A stretch of 64,000 nucleotides of DNA from JBKQHQ01 sp052148715. GTDB taxonomy: Bacteria > Pseudomonadota > Alphaproteobacteria > Rhizobiales > Xanthobacteraceae. The position numbers and the translations under genes were made by a program. Below the pieces are notes generated by a model, which was not told the DNA's origin, made no database searches, and worked only from the letters and a program-made list of their open reading frames with translations. The DNA lies in the NCBI GenBank assembly GCA_052148715.1, contig JBKQHQ010000055.1:1-64000 (forward strand), given 5' to 3'. Positions 36,271 to 44,984 of the stretch are shown in pieces (position 1 is the first letter of the stretch; each line of letters begins with the position of its first letter).

Positions 36271-37539
36271 TCAGTTGCGGCCGCTCTCGAAGGGATAGAT
36301 CAGAGTTCCGGACTTGTACTCGTCCGGTCCGACGATCACGAGCTTGTCCGTCCCCTTGAACTGGTCTACGCCGTTTCCGGCCACATGCTGGAACTGAGCC
36401 ATGAAGACGCGGGGAACGGCCCATTCACCGTCGGCACCGAACTTCACGTCGCCGATGAGGGTCTTGAAGGTCGTGTCTCTGATGTAATTTCCGAGCTTGT
36501 CGCCATCGAGGCTCTTGGTGGCCTCGACCGCTTGTCCGAGGATTTGCAGATCCGAATAGGCCCACGGCGCGATATAGTAGCCGAGCGGATCGACACCCTC
36601 GCTGGCGGCGCGCTCCTGGTACTTCTTGAGGAAGTCGATCGCGCCGGGAAATTGCAGCTTCGGCGCGGGGATCCAATAATTGAAATTCACGAGGCCGTTG
36701 AGCTGCGGGCCGAGGAGGGTTTCGATATCCGTGGTCTGCAGGCCCGTCATGCTGCCGCCGACGAGCATGGCCTTGAGGCCGACCTCGTTGATAGCACGGA
36801 CGACGCCGACCGTTTGACCGGGCTGGGTTCCGATAACCACCATGTCGGGATTGGTCGTCTGGACCTGACGGATGATGGTGGAGAAGTCCGTGGTCGTCGG
36901 GGGAAACCCCTGATCGAACACAACCTGCAGGCCGTAGGCTTTCGCGTTCGCCCGGACGCCCTCGACGACGGAGCGGCCGAAATCCATGTCGGGGGCGATC
37001 ACCGCCACGGTCTTCGGCTTGGGGTTCATAGTCATGGCCAGCTCGAACATCGGCCTGGTGTTGGCCGACGAGGGATTTTGCCCGATCGGCGCGATGCCGA
37101 AATATTTGTCGTATTTGAAATGCGAATTCGCGGCGAGACCGAATAGTCCCATCAACACCAGGTTCCGCTGCATGGCGATCGGGATCGCTGCGGCGATGAT
37201 CGGCGTCGCATAGCCGCTGTTGATGAGATCGACCCTGTCGATCTCCAGCAGCTTGGTATAGATCGCCGGGACCGTCGTCGGATTGCTTTGGTCGTCGTAG
37301 TAAACGAGCTGCACTGGACGGCCGAGGAGACCGCCCTTGGCGTTGACGTCCTCGGCCCATATCTTCATCGCGAGCAGTGCGGATTTTCCGCTGCCGGCAA
37401 GGGGCCCGGTTTGCGCCATGCTGAAGCCGATCTTGAGCGGATCGGCGGCCTGCGTCGGCGCCGCCAGTGGCGCCGCGACGGCGACCGTCGCGATTGCGGC
37501 GGACCTGATCAATCGTCGCACCCGAACCGAGTTCATCAT
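36271..37539 (-). CDS. ABC transporter substrate-binding protein, LivK-like (periplasmic binding fold type I)
   Basis: The 422-residue protein has a signal peptide ending APTQAA. The mature part begins DPLKIGFSMAQTGPLAGSGK, the typical type I binding-protein opening, with conserved VQLVYYDDQSNP and later segments. GGAGG before a double ATG (37539/37536) fixes the start to within one codon. It is first in the uptake operon, divergent from a TetR gene across 204 bases that probably hold both promoters. Its ligand may be an aromatic or organic acid, given the hydrolase, cupin and CoA-ligase genes opposite. Confidence 0.9.
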   Translation of the reverse strand: MMNSVRVRRLIRSAAIATVAVAAPLAAPTQAADPLKIGFSMAQTGPLAGSGKSALLAMKIWAEDVNAKGGLLGRPVQLVYYDDQSNPTTVPAIYTKLLEIDRVDLINSGYATPIIAAAIPIAMQRNLVLMGLFGLAANSHFKYDKYFGIAPIGQNPSSANTRPMFELAMTMNPKPKTVAVIAPDMDFGRSVVEGVRANAKAYGLQVVFDQGFPPTTTDFSTIIRQVQTTNPDMVVIGTQPGQTVGVVRAINEVGLKAMLVGGSMTGLQTTDIETLLGPQLNGLVNFNYWIPAPKLQFPGAIDFLKKYQERAASEGVDPLGYYIAPWAYSDLQILGQAVEATKSLDGDKLGNYIRDTTFKTLIGDVKFGADGEWAVPRVFMAQFQHVAGNGVDQFKGTDKLVIVGPDEYKSGTLIYPFESGRN

Positions 37540-37743
37540 CTTTTCCTCCCGTGACCCCGTCGTTTTGGGGATTCTCGTATGGACCGCCAGTCGCGACGTG
37601 AACATGCGCCGGTCACGTTCGCGCCCGAACGCCTTTCAGTGCGTTGACGAATGGTCGTTACCATTTTTGTCAATGATAGACCGCGCTCCGGACGTTGACA
37701 ACAGAATTTATCAGTCGTCTAATAAAAATCAGGAGATAAGGTC

Positions 37744-38478
37744 ATGCCCGCGCCTGCGACGAAAATGACCAAGAAGAGCGACCGCACTAAGGATCGCATC
37801 CTCGGGGCGGCGGAGCGGCTGTTCTCCGAGCACGGCTATGACGGCGTTTCGATGCGCCAGATCGGCGCTGCCGCAAAGGCGCAAATAGCCTTGATCAGCT
37901 ATTACTTCGGTACCAAGGAACGGCTATATCGCGCGGTGTTCAAACGTCGGCTCGATCCGGTGTCGCGCCAGCGGTTGGATGCGCTGCATCAAGTGCTGAC
38001 GCGCACGGCGCCGCCTGCGACGATCGAAGACGTTCTCGATGCGCTGGCGCGACCGTGGGTGGAGCTGCGCGACAGTCCCGAGGGGCGCAATTACACGCGG
38101 CTGATCGCGCGCGAGGTCAACGACCCGCGCGAACGGCATCGCGGCATCGTCGAAGAGATGCTCGACCCGATCGCGCGCGAGTTCATCGCCGCCATGGAAC
38201 GAGTTCTGCCCGACCATTCGCTAGCCGATGTCCACTGGGCCTATCACTTCTTCATAGGTGCCCTACTGCTGGTCATGGTCAACCCTGAGCGCACGCGGCG
38301 ACTGTCGGGCAGCTTTTTCGATCTCGACGGACGCAAGGACGTGGTCGGCGAGATCGTTCGTTTTGTCGCGCGCGCCCTGCAAGGCAGCGAGCCGAAAAAG
38401 AAGACGGGTCGCCACAAGACGTTACATAACCAAAAAGGGAGGCTGTCTCATGAAGCTCGTAACGTTCGCAGCGCCTAA
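37744..38478 (+). CDS. TetR family transcriptional regulator
   Basis: The 244-residue protein has an N-terminal helix-turn-helix (TKDRILGAAERLFSEHGYDG then ISYYFGTKERLYRAVF, about 16-66). A ligand domain containing VHWAYHFFIGALLLVM follows. Its C-terminal 29 bases overlap the start of the hydrolase gene, so it leads that operon. It probably represses the two divergent transcription units and is released by the substrate or a CoA intermediate. The Lys-rich tail (SEPKKKTGRHKTLHNQKG) is unusual and lies over the next gene's ribosome-binding site. Confidence 0.88.
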   Translation: MPAPATKMTKKSDRTKDRILGAAERLFSEHGYDGVSMRQIGAAAKAQIALISYYFGTKERLYRAVFKRRLDPVSRQRLDALHQVLTRTAPPATIEDVLDALARPWVELRDSPEGRNYTRLIAREVNDPRERHRGIVEEMLDPIAREFIAAMERVLPDHSLADVHWAYHFFIGALLLVMVNPERTRRLSGSFFDLDGRKDVVGEIVRFVARALQGSEPKKKTGRHKTLHNQKGRLSHEARNVRSA

Positions 38479-39445
38479 CGGCGTTCCCCGCGCCGGTGCC
38501 TTCATCGACGGCGAGCGCCGTATCGTCAATCTTCAGGTTGCTTATCACGACCGTTGGGGGCAGGATTCACCGGTGCTCGCAAGCGTGCTTGCCATCGTCG
38601 AGGGCGGACAAGACGCGCTCGACCTCGCTGCCGAAACCGTAAAGGAGGCTATCAAGGCCTCGCCCAGCGCTATCGTCGATCGCGACAAGGTGAAGCTTTT
38701 GGCGCCGATTCCTCGGCCGCCGCAGATGCGCGACTTCCTGTGCTTCGAAAAGCATCTGCTGCAGGCGTTCAAGCAGGCCCGCATCGTGCGCTCGAAGCAA
38801 TTTCCCGATCCCGAAGCTGCGCTGCGCGAGATGGAGGAAAATGGAACCTTGTCGATTCCCAAAGTCTGGTACGAGCGGCCGCTCTATTATCACCCGAACC
38901 GGCTCGATGTGATCGGCACCGATGAAGACGTCGTCTGGCCCCAATATTCCCAGCTGATGGATTTCGAGTTGGAATTTGGTTTCTACGTCAGCAAACGCGG
39001 CCGCGATATTCCAAAAGAAAAAGCGCACGAGCACGTCTTTGGCTACACGATCTTCAATGATTTTTCGGCGCGCGACGAGCAGACGAAGGAAATGCCGGGC
39101 CAATTAGGCCCTGGCAAAGGCAAGGATTTCGATTTGGGCAACGCCATGGGGCCTTGTCTCGTGACGGCCGATGAAATTCCCGACCCCTACCGGTTGACGA
39201 TGATTGCCAAAGTCAACGGCGAGGAATGGGGACGCGGAAATACCAGCGAAATGCACTGGAAATTCGCCGACTGCATCGCCCACGTCTCCCGCTCGGAAAC
39301 GCTTTATCCAGGCGAGTTCCTTGCATCCGGCACTGTCGGCAACGGCTGTGGTCTTGAGCAGATGCGATTCCTGCAATCGGGCGACGTCGTCGAGCTCGAA
39401 GTCGACGGAATCGGAATCTTGCGAAATCGCGTCATGCGACGCTGA
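38450..39445 (+). CDS. Fumarylacetoacetate hydrolase family protein
   Basis: The 331-residue protein has the FAH fold with the metal-binding acidic residues in FELEFGFYVSKRG and FNDFSARDEQ, and a C-terminal GGTCAGT-like closing region ending GDVVELEVDGIGILRNRV. Members hydrolyse C-C bonds of ring-cleavage products (fumarylacetoacetate, fumarylpyruvate) or act on oxo-acids. The length is longer than fumarylpyruvate hydrolases and closer to the 330-residue bacterial subgroup. GGGAGG precedes the ATG. It is followed after 35 bases by the cupin gene. The exact substrate cannot be read. Confidence 0.87.
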   Translation: MKLVTFAAPNGVPRAGAFIDGERRIVNLQVAYHDRWGQDSPVLASVLAIVEGGQDALDLAAETVKEAIKASPSAIVDRDKVKLLAPIPRPPQMRDFLCFEKHLLQAFKQARIVRSKQFPDPEAALREMEENGTLSIPKVWYERPLYYHPNRLDVIGTDEDVVWPQYSQLMDFELEFGFYVSKRGRDIPKEKAHEHVFGYTIFNDFSARDEQTKEMPGQLGPGKGKDFDLGNAMGPCLVTADEIPDPYRLTMIAKVNGEEWGRGNTSEMHWKFADCIAHVSRSETLYPGEFLASGTVGNGCGLEQMRFLQSGDVVELEVDGIGILRNRVMRR

Positions 39446-39480
39446 AGAGCCGGGTCACAAGATCGAAAGGGAGAAACGCC

Positions 39481-40017
39481 GTGGGTCAAAAAATTCGTCG
39501 CTTCGTCACCGGTCGCGACGGCAAGGGAAAGGCCGTTGTCACGATCAACGATCTCGCGCCGAACGCGACGGAGATCAAGGGCTGGCCGGGTCTTTGCGTC
39601 ACCGAGCTATGGGTGACCAGCGAAATGCCGGTCGACAATGTCGGAAAGACGGACCAAGCCGCGCGACCCATGCGCCATGATCCGACGCCCAACGGCACGA
39701 TCTTTCGCGTCGTCGAGATTCCGCCGGAATCGTCCGGCACGCCGATCGATGCCAACGCGGCCTTCGAGGCACTGGGGAGCGCCAACAAGCCGACTGCCAA
39801 GGATTCGTCAAAACATCCGTCCATGCACAAAACCAACTCGGTCGACTATCTGGTTGTCATGTCGGGCGAGATGTGGATGGTGATGGAGGAAGGCGAGGTC
39901 TTGCTGCGCGCAGGTGACTGCATCATCCAGCGCGGAACCAATCACGCTTGGGTCAATAGGAGCGGCCGCCCCTGCCTGCTGGCCGCCGTCCTGATCGACG
40001 CCAAGCCGGCGCCTTGA
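39481..40017 (+). CDS. Cupin domain protein
   Basis: The 178-residue single-domain cupin has motif 1 DYLVVMSGEMWMVMEEGE and motif 2 GDCIIQRGTNHAWVNRSGRP. Motif 1 lacks the usual HxH pair but has the conserved Glu region; motif 2 keeps its His. This resembles cupins that sit beside FAH hydrolases in catabolic operons and may be a non-canonical dioxygenase or isomerase. The GTG start has GGGAG seven bases upstream. The next gene begins after 77 bases. Confidence 0.8.
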   Translation: MGQKIRRFVTGRDGKGKAVVTINDLAPNATEIKGWPGLCVTELWVTSEMPVDNVGKTDQAARPMRHDPTPNGTIFRVVEIPPESSGTPIDANAAFEALGSANKPTAKDSSKHPSMHKTNSVDYLVVMSGEMWMVMEEGEVLLRAGDCIIQRGTNHAWVNRSGRPCLLAAVLIDAKPAP

Positions 40018-40094
40018 CCGCGCCTCCCCGGGAGCGCAGGGAACGCATCGAAGGGCGGCCGGCCCCGGCCGCCCGCCCTATCGAAGCCGGTCCC

Positions 40095-41627
40095 ATGAAC
40101 GTCTTCGGCCTTTTATCGAACGCGAGCCGGCGATGGTCTGGCAAGATTGCGATCCGATACGGTGATCGCAAGCGCACCTACGCCGAACTGACGGCCGAGG
40201 CCACGGCGTTCGGCGTGGCGTTGCGGCGCGACGGCCTTGGCGAAGGCGACCGCGTCGTCATTTTCCTGCGCAACGGGCTCGAGTTCGCGGCGGTGCTGTT
40301 CGGCTTGATCGGCGCCGGCCTGATCGCCGTGCCGGTCAATGCCAAGCTGCACCCGCGCGAAGTCGCCTACATCATCGAGAATTGCGGCGCCGAGGTCTTG
40401 GTGACGGACGCGGATATGGCGGCGGCGATCGGCGAGGTCGCCGGGAGCGCGCTGCGCCTGATCGTCGTCGGGGACGCGGGCAGCGAACATTCGTTCGAAA
40501 GGGTGGTCAACAACGGCCGCCTTCATCGCAACCTGGCGAGCGAGGTTTCGAGCGAGCAGCCGGCTTGGCTCTTCTACACGTCCGGAACGACAGGCCGGCC
40601 GAAGGGGGCCGTTCTCAGTCATCGCAACATCATCGCCATGGCGGTCAACTGCCTGGCCGACATCTTTCCGTTTCAGCCGGAGGATCGCGCGCTGCACGTT
40701 GCGCCCTTGTCGCATGGCAGCGGCATTTATCTGCTCCCGTCACTGGCGCGCGGTACCGAGAACATCATCTTCGACGGCGCCAGATTCGATCCGGATCTCG
40801 TTCTCGCCTTCATCGCGCGGGAGCAGATCACGGTTCTTCCCTTCGTCGCGCCGACGATGATCGTTCGGCTGCTCGACGGCGCGCAAGGCCACGACCTCTC
40901 CTCGCTGCGTTGCATCGTCTATGGCGGCGCGCCGATTCATCTCGAACATCTGCGCGCGGCCGTGCGTCATTTCGGCCCCATCCTTGTTCAGCTGTACGGC
41001 CAAGGCGAGGCCCCGATGACGATCTCCTACCTTTCAGCCGCGGCCCACCTTTCGGACGACGATGATCTCCTGCGCTCGGCCGGATTTGTTAGAACCGGCG
41101 TGGAGGTGTCGATCCTCGACGCGGAAGGCCGCGCCCTGCCGCACGGCGAGGCCGGCGAAATTGCCGTGCGCGGCGATGTCGTGATGACGGGGTACTGGCA
41201 CGACGAGAAGGCCAACGCCGAGGCGTTTCACGAAGGCTGGCTGCGAACCGGCGATATCGGCCGCTTCGGCGCCGACGGCCGGCTTTTCCTCCTCGAGCGC
41301 AAGCACGATACGATCATCAGCGGCGGATCGAACATCTATCCGCGCGAGGTCGAGGAGGTGTTGACGAAACACCCGGCCGTCAAGGAGGCCATCGTGTTCG
41401 GCGTTCCGGACACCGAATGGGGCGAAAGCGTCGCGGCGGCGATCGTCCCGCGTCCGGAGGCTAGGCTCTCGGAGCGCGAACTGGTCGACTTCTGTAACGA
41501 CTACTTGGCGCGATTCAAGCGTCCGAAAGTCGTCCACATTGTCGCCGAATTGCCCAAGAACGCCTACGGCAAGGTGCTCAGGCGTGAATTGCGCGCCGCG
41601 TTCGCCAGGAAAGACACGCCCGTTTAG
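40095..41627 (+). CDS. AMP-dependent acyl-CoA synthetase/ligase
   Basis: The 510-residue adenylate-forming enzyme has the P-loop YTSGTTGRPKGAVLSH, the A5 motif YGQGEAPMTI (YGxTE in most relatives), the A7 motif WLRTGDIGRFGADGRLFLLERK and the C-terminal Lys in KNAYGKVLRREL. It joins a carboxylic acid to CoA through an acyl-adenylate. Probably the last gene of the TetR-FAH-cupin-ligase operon, activating the imported acid. The start MNVFGLLSNASRR was chosen; a TTG 81 bases upstream is less likely. Confidence 0.9.
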   Translation: MNVFGLLSNASRRWSGKIAIRYGDRKRTYAELTAEATAFGVALRRDGLGEGDRVVIFLRNGLEFAAVLFGLIGAGLIAVPVNAKLHPREVAYIIENCGAEVLVTDADMAAAIGEVAGSALRLIVVGDAGSEHSFERVVNNGRLHRNLASEVSSEQPAWLFYTSGTTGRPKGAVLSHRNIIAMAVNCLADIFPFQPEDRALHVAPLSHGSGIYLLPSLARGTENIIFDGARFDPDLVLAFIAREQITVLPFVAPTMIVRLLDGAQGHDLSSLRCIVYGGAPIHLEHLRAAVRHFGPILVQLYGQGEAPMTISYLSAAAHLSDDDDLLRSAGFVRTGVEVSILDAEGRALPHGEAGEIAVRGDVVMTGYWHDEKANAEAFHEGWLRTGDIGRFGADGRLFLLERKHDTIISGGSNIYPREVEEVLTKHPAVKEAIVFGVPDTEWGESVAAAIVPRPEARLSERELVDFCNDYLARFKRPKVVHIVAELPKNAYGKVLRRELRAAFARKDTPV

Positions 41628-41711
41628 CCCAGGATCGATCCGGACCACGGTCGATCGAGGAATCGCCCCGCGTCCGACGGAATACCCGCATCCGGCTTTC
41701 AAGCAAGGGCT

Positions 41712-42530
41712 TCAATCCCAGTCGGGCCCGCTGGCCATGTCGACGATGCGGCCGTCATCCCGTGCCAGTTGGGCGATTTGCGCCATCTCCTGCGGCGACA
41801 GCTCGAAATCGAAGATGGCCAGGTTCTCCGAAAGCCGTTCGATCTTGCTGGTGCGCGGGATGACGGCGATCTCCTGCTGCACGAGAAAGCGCAGGCAGAC
41901 CTGCGCGGCACTCTTGCCGTGTGCCTTGCCGATGCCCGCAAGCACGGGGTCGTTCTTGGCGCTGCCGCGCGCGATCGGGCTGTAGGCGATGACAGCCATG
42001 CCGTGTCGCCTGGTCGCGGCAATGATCGTCGACTGATCCAGGAAGGGATGCACCTCGATCTGGTTGCAGACGAGCGGCTCGGTCGCCAGCCGGTTCGCCT
42101 CGTCGAGCAGCGACACGGTAAAGTTCGAGACCCCGATGTGGCGCGCGATGCCGGCGCGCTTGACCTTGCAAAGCGCGCCCACGGTCTCGGCCAGCGGGAT
42201 CTGCGGGCTCGGCCAGTGCAGCAGCAGCAGATCAACGTCAGTAAGCCGCAGCTGGACCAGCCGTTCCTTGGCACTGCGTTCGAGATCGTGCGGCGCGAAA
42301 TGCGAGGGCCAGATCTTGGTGACCATGAACACCTCGTCCCGTTTCACGCCGGATGCGCGCAGGCCCTCCCCGACCTCGCGTTCGTTTGCATACATCTCCG
42401 CGGTGTCGACATGGCGATAGCCGAGCCGCAACGCCTGCTCGACGACGCGCGAGCAGGTGCGCCCGCGCACCTCCCAGGTGCCAATTCCGATCGCCGGAAT
42501 ATGCGCGCCGTTCGCCTCGATCAGCTGCAT
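41712..42530 (-). CDS. Aldo/keto reductase
   Basis: The 272-residue TIM-barrel NADPH-dependent reductase has the catalytic tetrad: Asp42 and Tyr47 in VDTAEMYANE, Lys in MVTKIW and His in LLLLHWPSP. IPRTSKIERLSENL is the cofactor-binding region. It resembles 2,5-diketo-gluconate reductase-type AKR5 proteins. A truncated second copy of its N-terminal part lies immediately upstream. Confidence 0.92.
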   Translation of the reverse strand: MQLIEANGAHIPAIGIGTWEVRGRTCSRVVEQALRLGYRHVDTAEMYANEREVGEGLRASGVKRDEVFMVTKIWPSHFAPHDLERSAKERLVQLRLTDVDLLLLHWPSPQIPLAETVGALCKVKRAGIARHIGVSNFTVSLLDEANRLATEPLVCNQIEVHPFLDQSTIIAATRRHGMAVIAYSPIARGSAKNDPVLAGIGKAHGKSAAQVCLRFLVQQEIAVIPRTSKIERLSENLAIFDFELSPQEMAQIAQLARDDGRIVDMASGPDWD

Positions 42531-42709
42531 GGCAGGCCACGCCGGAAGTTTTGAGCCCCTGTCCCGACCCTATTACCCGTATCTAAATACCCAAAACCAG
42601 CTCCTAGCGCCTGCGCGACGGTCTCGGCGCAAGTCGCCTCCTTCAGCGTCATCGTGCCAAGACCGATCGCCGGAATGTGGGCGCCGTTGGCTGCAACGAA
42701 CTGCATCAT
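42521..42709 (-). pseudogene. Truncated duplicate of the aldo/keto reductase N-terminus
   Basis: The first 43 or so residues (MQFVAANGAHIPAIGLGTM... to GAGFGYLDTG) align with the start of the neighbouring reductase (MQLIEANGAHIPAIGIGTWE... to LGYRHVDTA). After that the sequence is unrelated and stops, overlapping the intact gene's start by 10 bases. It lacks the rest of the barrel, so it cannot be active. A partial tandem duplication followed by deletion explains it. Confidence 0.8.
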
Positions 42710-42952
42710 GGTCTCCGAATGAATGAGCAGGTTCCTCTTGACGACCGGACATACCATCTCAGAACCTATATTGACGATTCAAGCCGAAATCGTGCCGGGC
42801 CAAACACCCCAGACACAAACCTCACCGCGGGCCTGACCCGCTCATCCGTCTTTTTCGCAAGTAGGTGGGTCGGTCCCTAGATTTTAGTCCTGGGAGGTCG
42901 GATTCCCGGGTCCCTTCGGGCCAGAGGACAGCCTCCAGACGCGCAAGAGTGC

Positions 42953-43312
42953 CTAGCTATCGTCGGCGAGCGCCGCGAAGGCGAGCTCCGGCGCCTTGTC
43001 GATGATCTTCAGCAGCGCCCGCGCCGGACCGCGCGGCGAGCGTTTACCTTGCTCCCAATTGCGCACGGTCTCGATCGGCACGCCGATGCGGGCCGCGAAT
43101 TCGGCCTGGGTCAGCTTCGTGCGCCCGCGCAGCGTGCGCGAATAGTGGGCAATGTCGGCCGCCGGGTCGCGCGCGCGGCCGTTCCGGCCCGGCCCTGGCG
43201 ATTTGGCTTGGACCGCGACGCCCTGCGGATCGCCCGACACCGGCAGCGCACGTTCGCTACCATCGGCGAGGATCTCGACGATCCGCCCATCCGCCTTCCG
43301 CCGCACGCGCAT
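42953..43312 (-). CDS. XRE/helix-turn-helix protein, antitoxin-like
   Basis: The 119-residue protein begins MRVRRKADGRIVEILADGSERAL, a short beta segment like that of BrnA/HigA-type antitoxins. It ends in an XRE domain (LTQAEFAARIGVPIETVRNWEQGKR) and a short helix. No toxin gene (BrnT, HigB or RelE type) is found on either side. It may be an orphan antitoxin or a simple regulator. GAGG lies upstream of the ATG at 43312; an earlier ATG is possible. Confidence 0.7.
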   Translation of the reverse strand: MRVRRKADGRIVEILADGSERALPVSGDPQGVAVQAKSPGPGRNGRARDPAADIAHYSRTLRGRTKLTQAEFAARIGVPIETVRNWEQGKRSPRGPARALLKIIDKAPELAFAALADDS

Positions 43313-43530
43313 AACTTGTGCCCTCGTCCCCGCTGCCATTGAGCAGCTGATTCGGTAAGGCATCGGTTAATGCGGTTGCGCTGGCGTCTTCCGGGCGGGT
43401 TAGGCTGCACGTCGGCATTCGCCTGACAGGCGCCGGCCCCGCCATGCTCGGCCATGGCATCGAGCAGGCTGGTCGCGTGAGCGCGATGCGGCCGCCACGT
43501 CGAGCTGTAGCGGAACGACTATTCGCGAAA

Positions 43531-44703
43531 TTACGCGGTCTTCTCGAACAGTTCCCGCCCGATCAGCATGCGACGGATTTCGCTGGTGCCGGCCCCGATC
43601 TCGTACAGCTTGGCGTCGCGTAAGAGGCGGCCGGTCGGATAGTCCTGGATGTAGCCGTTGCCGCCGAGGCATTGGATCGCTTCGAGCGCCATCCAGGTCG
43701 CGCGCTCGGCCGCGTAGAGGATGGCGCCGGCGGCGTCCTCGCGGGTGGTCGCGCCGCGGTCGCAGGCTTTCGCTACCGCATACACGTAAGCCTTGGCGGC
43801 GTTCATGCTCACATACATGTCGGCGAGCTTGGCCTGCATCAGCTGGAAACGGCCGATCGGCTGACCGAACTGCGAGCGTTCGTGCAGGTAGGGAATGACC
43901 ACGTCGAAACAGGCTTGCATGATGCCGAGCGGTCCGGCCGCGAGCACCGCGCGCTCGTAATCGAGCCCCGACATCAGGATCTTGACGCCGTTGCCGACGG
44001 CGCCGAGCAGATTCTCCGCCGGCACCTCGCAATCCTGCAGCACGATCTCGCTGGTGTCGGAGCCGCGCATGCCGAGCTTGTCGAGCTTTTGTGCGGTGGA
44101 GAAGCCCTTGAATCCGCGCTCCACGAGGAAGGCCGAAATGCCCCGCGACCCGGCCGCCGGATCGGTCTTGGCGTAGATCACCAACGTGTCGGCTTCCGGA
44201 GCGTTGGTGATCCACATCTTGGTGCCGTTGAGGACGTAGCGGTCGCCCTGCTTGATCGCCTGGGTGCGCATCGACACCACGTCGGACCCCGCGCCGGCCT
44301 CGGACATCGCCAGCGCCCCGACATGCTCGCCGGAGATCAGCTTTGGCAGATAGCGGCGCTTCTGCTCATCGCTGCCGTTGCGTCTGATCTGATTGACGCA
44401 GAGGTTCGAGTGCGCGCCATAGGAGAGGCCGATGGCCGCCGATGCCCGCGAAACCTCCTCCATGGCGACGCAGTGCTCGAGATAGCCGAAGCCCGCGCCG
44501 CCCCACTCCTCCTCGACCGTAATGCCGAGGAGCCCGAGCTCCCCGAGCTGCGGCCACAGGTCGCGCGGAAATAGATTCGAGCGATCGATCTCTTCGGCGC
44601 GCGGCGCGATCTTGTCCTGGGCAAAGCGAGAGACGCTGTCGCGTAAGGCGTCGACATCGGCGCCGAGGCCGAAATCGAAACCAGCCCATGCGTTCGGGAT
44701 CAT
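43531..44703 (-). CDS. ivd: Isovaleryl-CoA dehydrogenase
   Basis: This FAD-dependent acyl-CoA dehydrogenase converts isovaleryl-CoA to 3-methylcrotonyl-CoA in leucine degradation, passing electrons to ETF. The 390-residue protein shows FAD/substrate segments LAMSEAGAGSDVVSM and WITNAPEADTLVIYAKT. The catalytic Glu is in GLDYERAVLAAGP (Glu250), and the ending has LGGNGYIQDYPTGRLLRDAK. The placement of that Glu is characteristic of IVD. GAGGAGG precedes the ATG. Its pathway partner mccB is 22 kb away. Confidence 0.92.
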   Translation of the reverse strand: MIPNAWAGFDFGLGADVDALRDSVSRFAQDKIAPRAEEIDRSNLFPRDLWPQLGELGLLGITVEEEWGGAGFGYLEHCVAMEEVSRASAAIGLSYGAHSNLCVNQIRRNGSDEQKRRYLPKLISGEHVGALAMSEAGAGSDVVSMRTQAIKQGDRYVLNGTKMWITNAPEADTLVIYAKTDPAAGSRGISAFLVERGFKGFSTAQKLDKLGMRGSDTSEIVLQDCEVPAENLLGAVGNGVKILMSGLDYERAVLAAGPLGIMQACFDVVIPYLHERSQFGQPIGRFQLMQAKLADMYVSMNAAKAYVYAVAKACDRGATTREDAAGAILYAAERATWMALEAIQCLGGNGYIQDYPTGRLLRDAKLYEIGAGTSEIRRMLIGRELFEKTA

Positions 44704-44984
44704 CGGGCCCTCCTCTGCCGCGGTCGCCGGCACTCGCCGGACGCGGTTCTGTCGAGCCCCGTTATAGAGGTGGCCGCTCGCCGTGTCAGCGGTGTCGAAA
44801 TCCGCTCACGTTCAGCGTGGGAGAGCTCGCTATCCCCCAGGTCAGCCGTCAGGCCGGTCGCGTTCACGCAGCGGCGCCCGCGCCGTGTCGACTGGTTCGA
44901 ATCCAAATTGGGAAGACCGCCACAGGCGATCTGCGCGAGGGCGCAGTCTCCAAGGTCAACCTGGAAAAATTCCTCAACTAAAAC

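Noticed and set aside
44870..44920. Possible tRNA 3' half (GGTTCGAATCC)
   Set aside because: The T-arm stem does not pair beyond three bases, and there is no acceptor, D-arm or anticodon arm upstream.
44704..44984. Open frames between ivd and the hydrolase gene
   Set aside because: All are Arg/Pro-rich out-of-frame translations with no family resemblance or ribosome-binding site.
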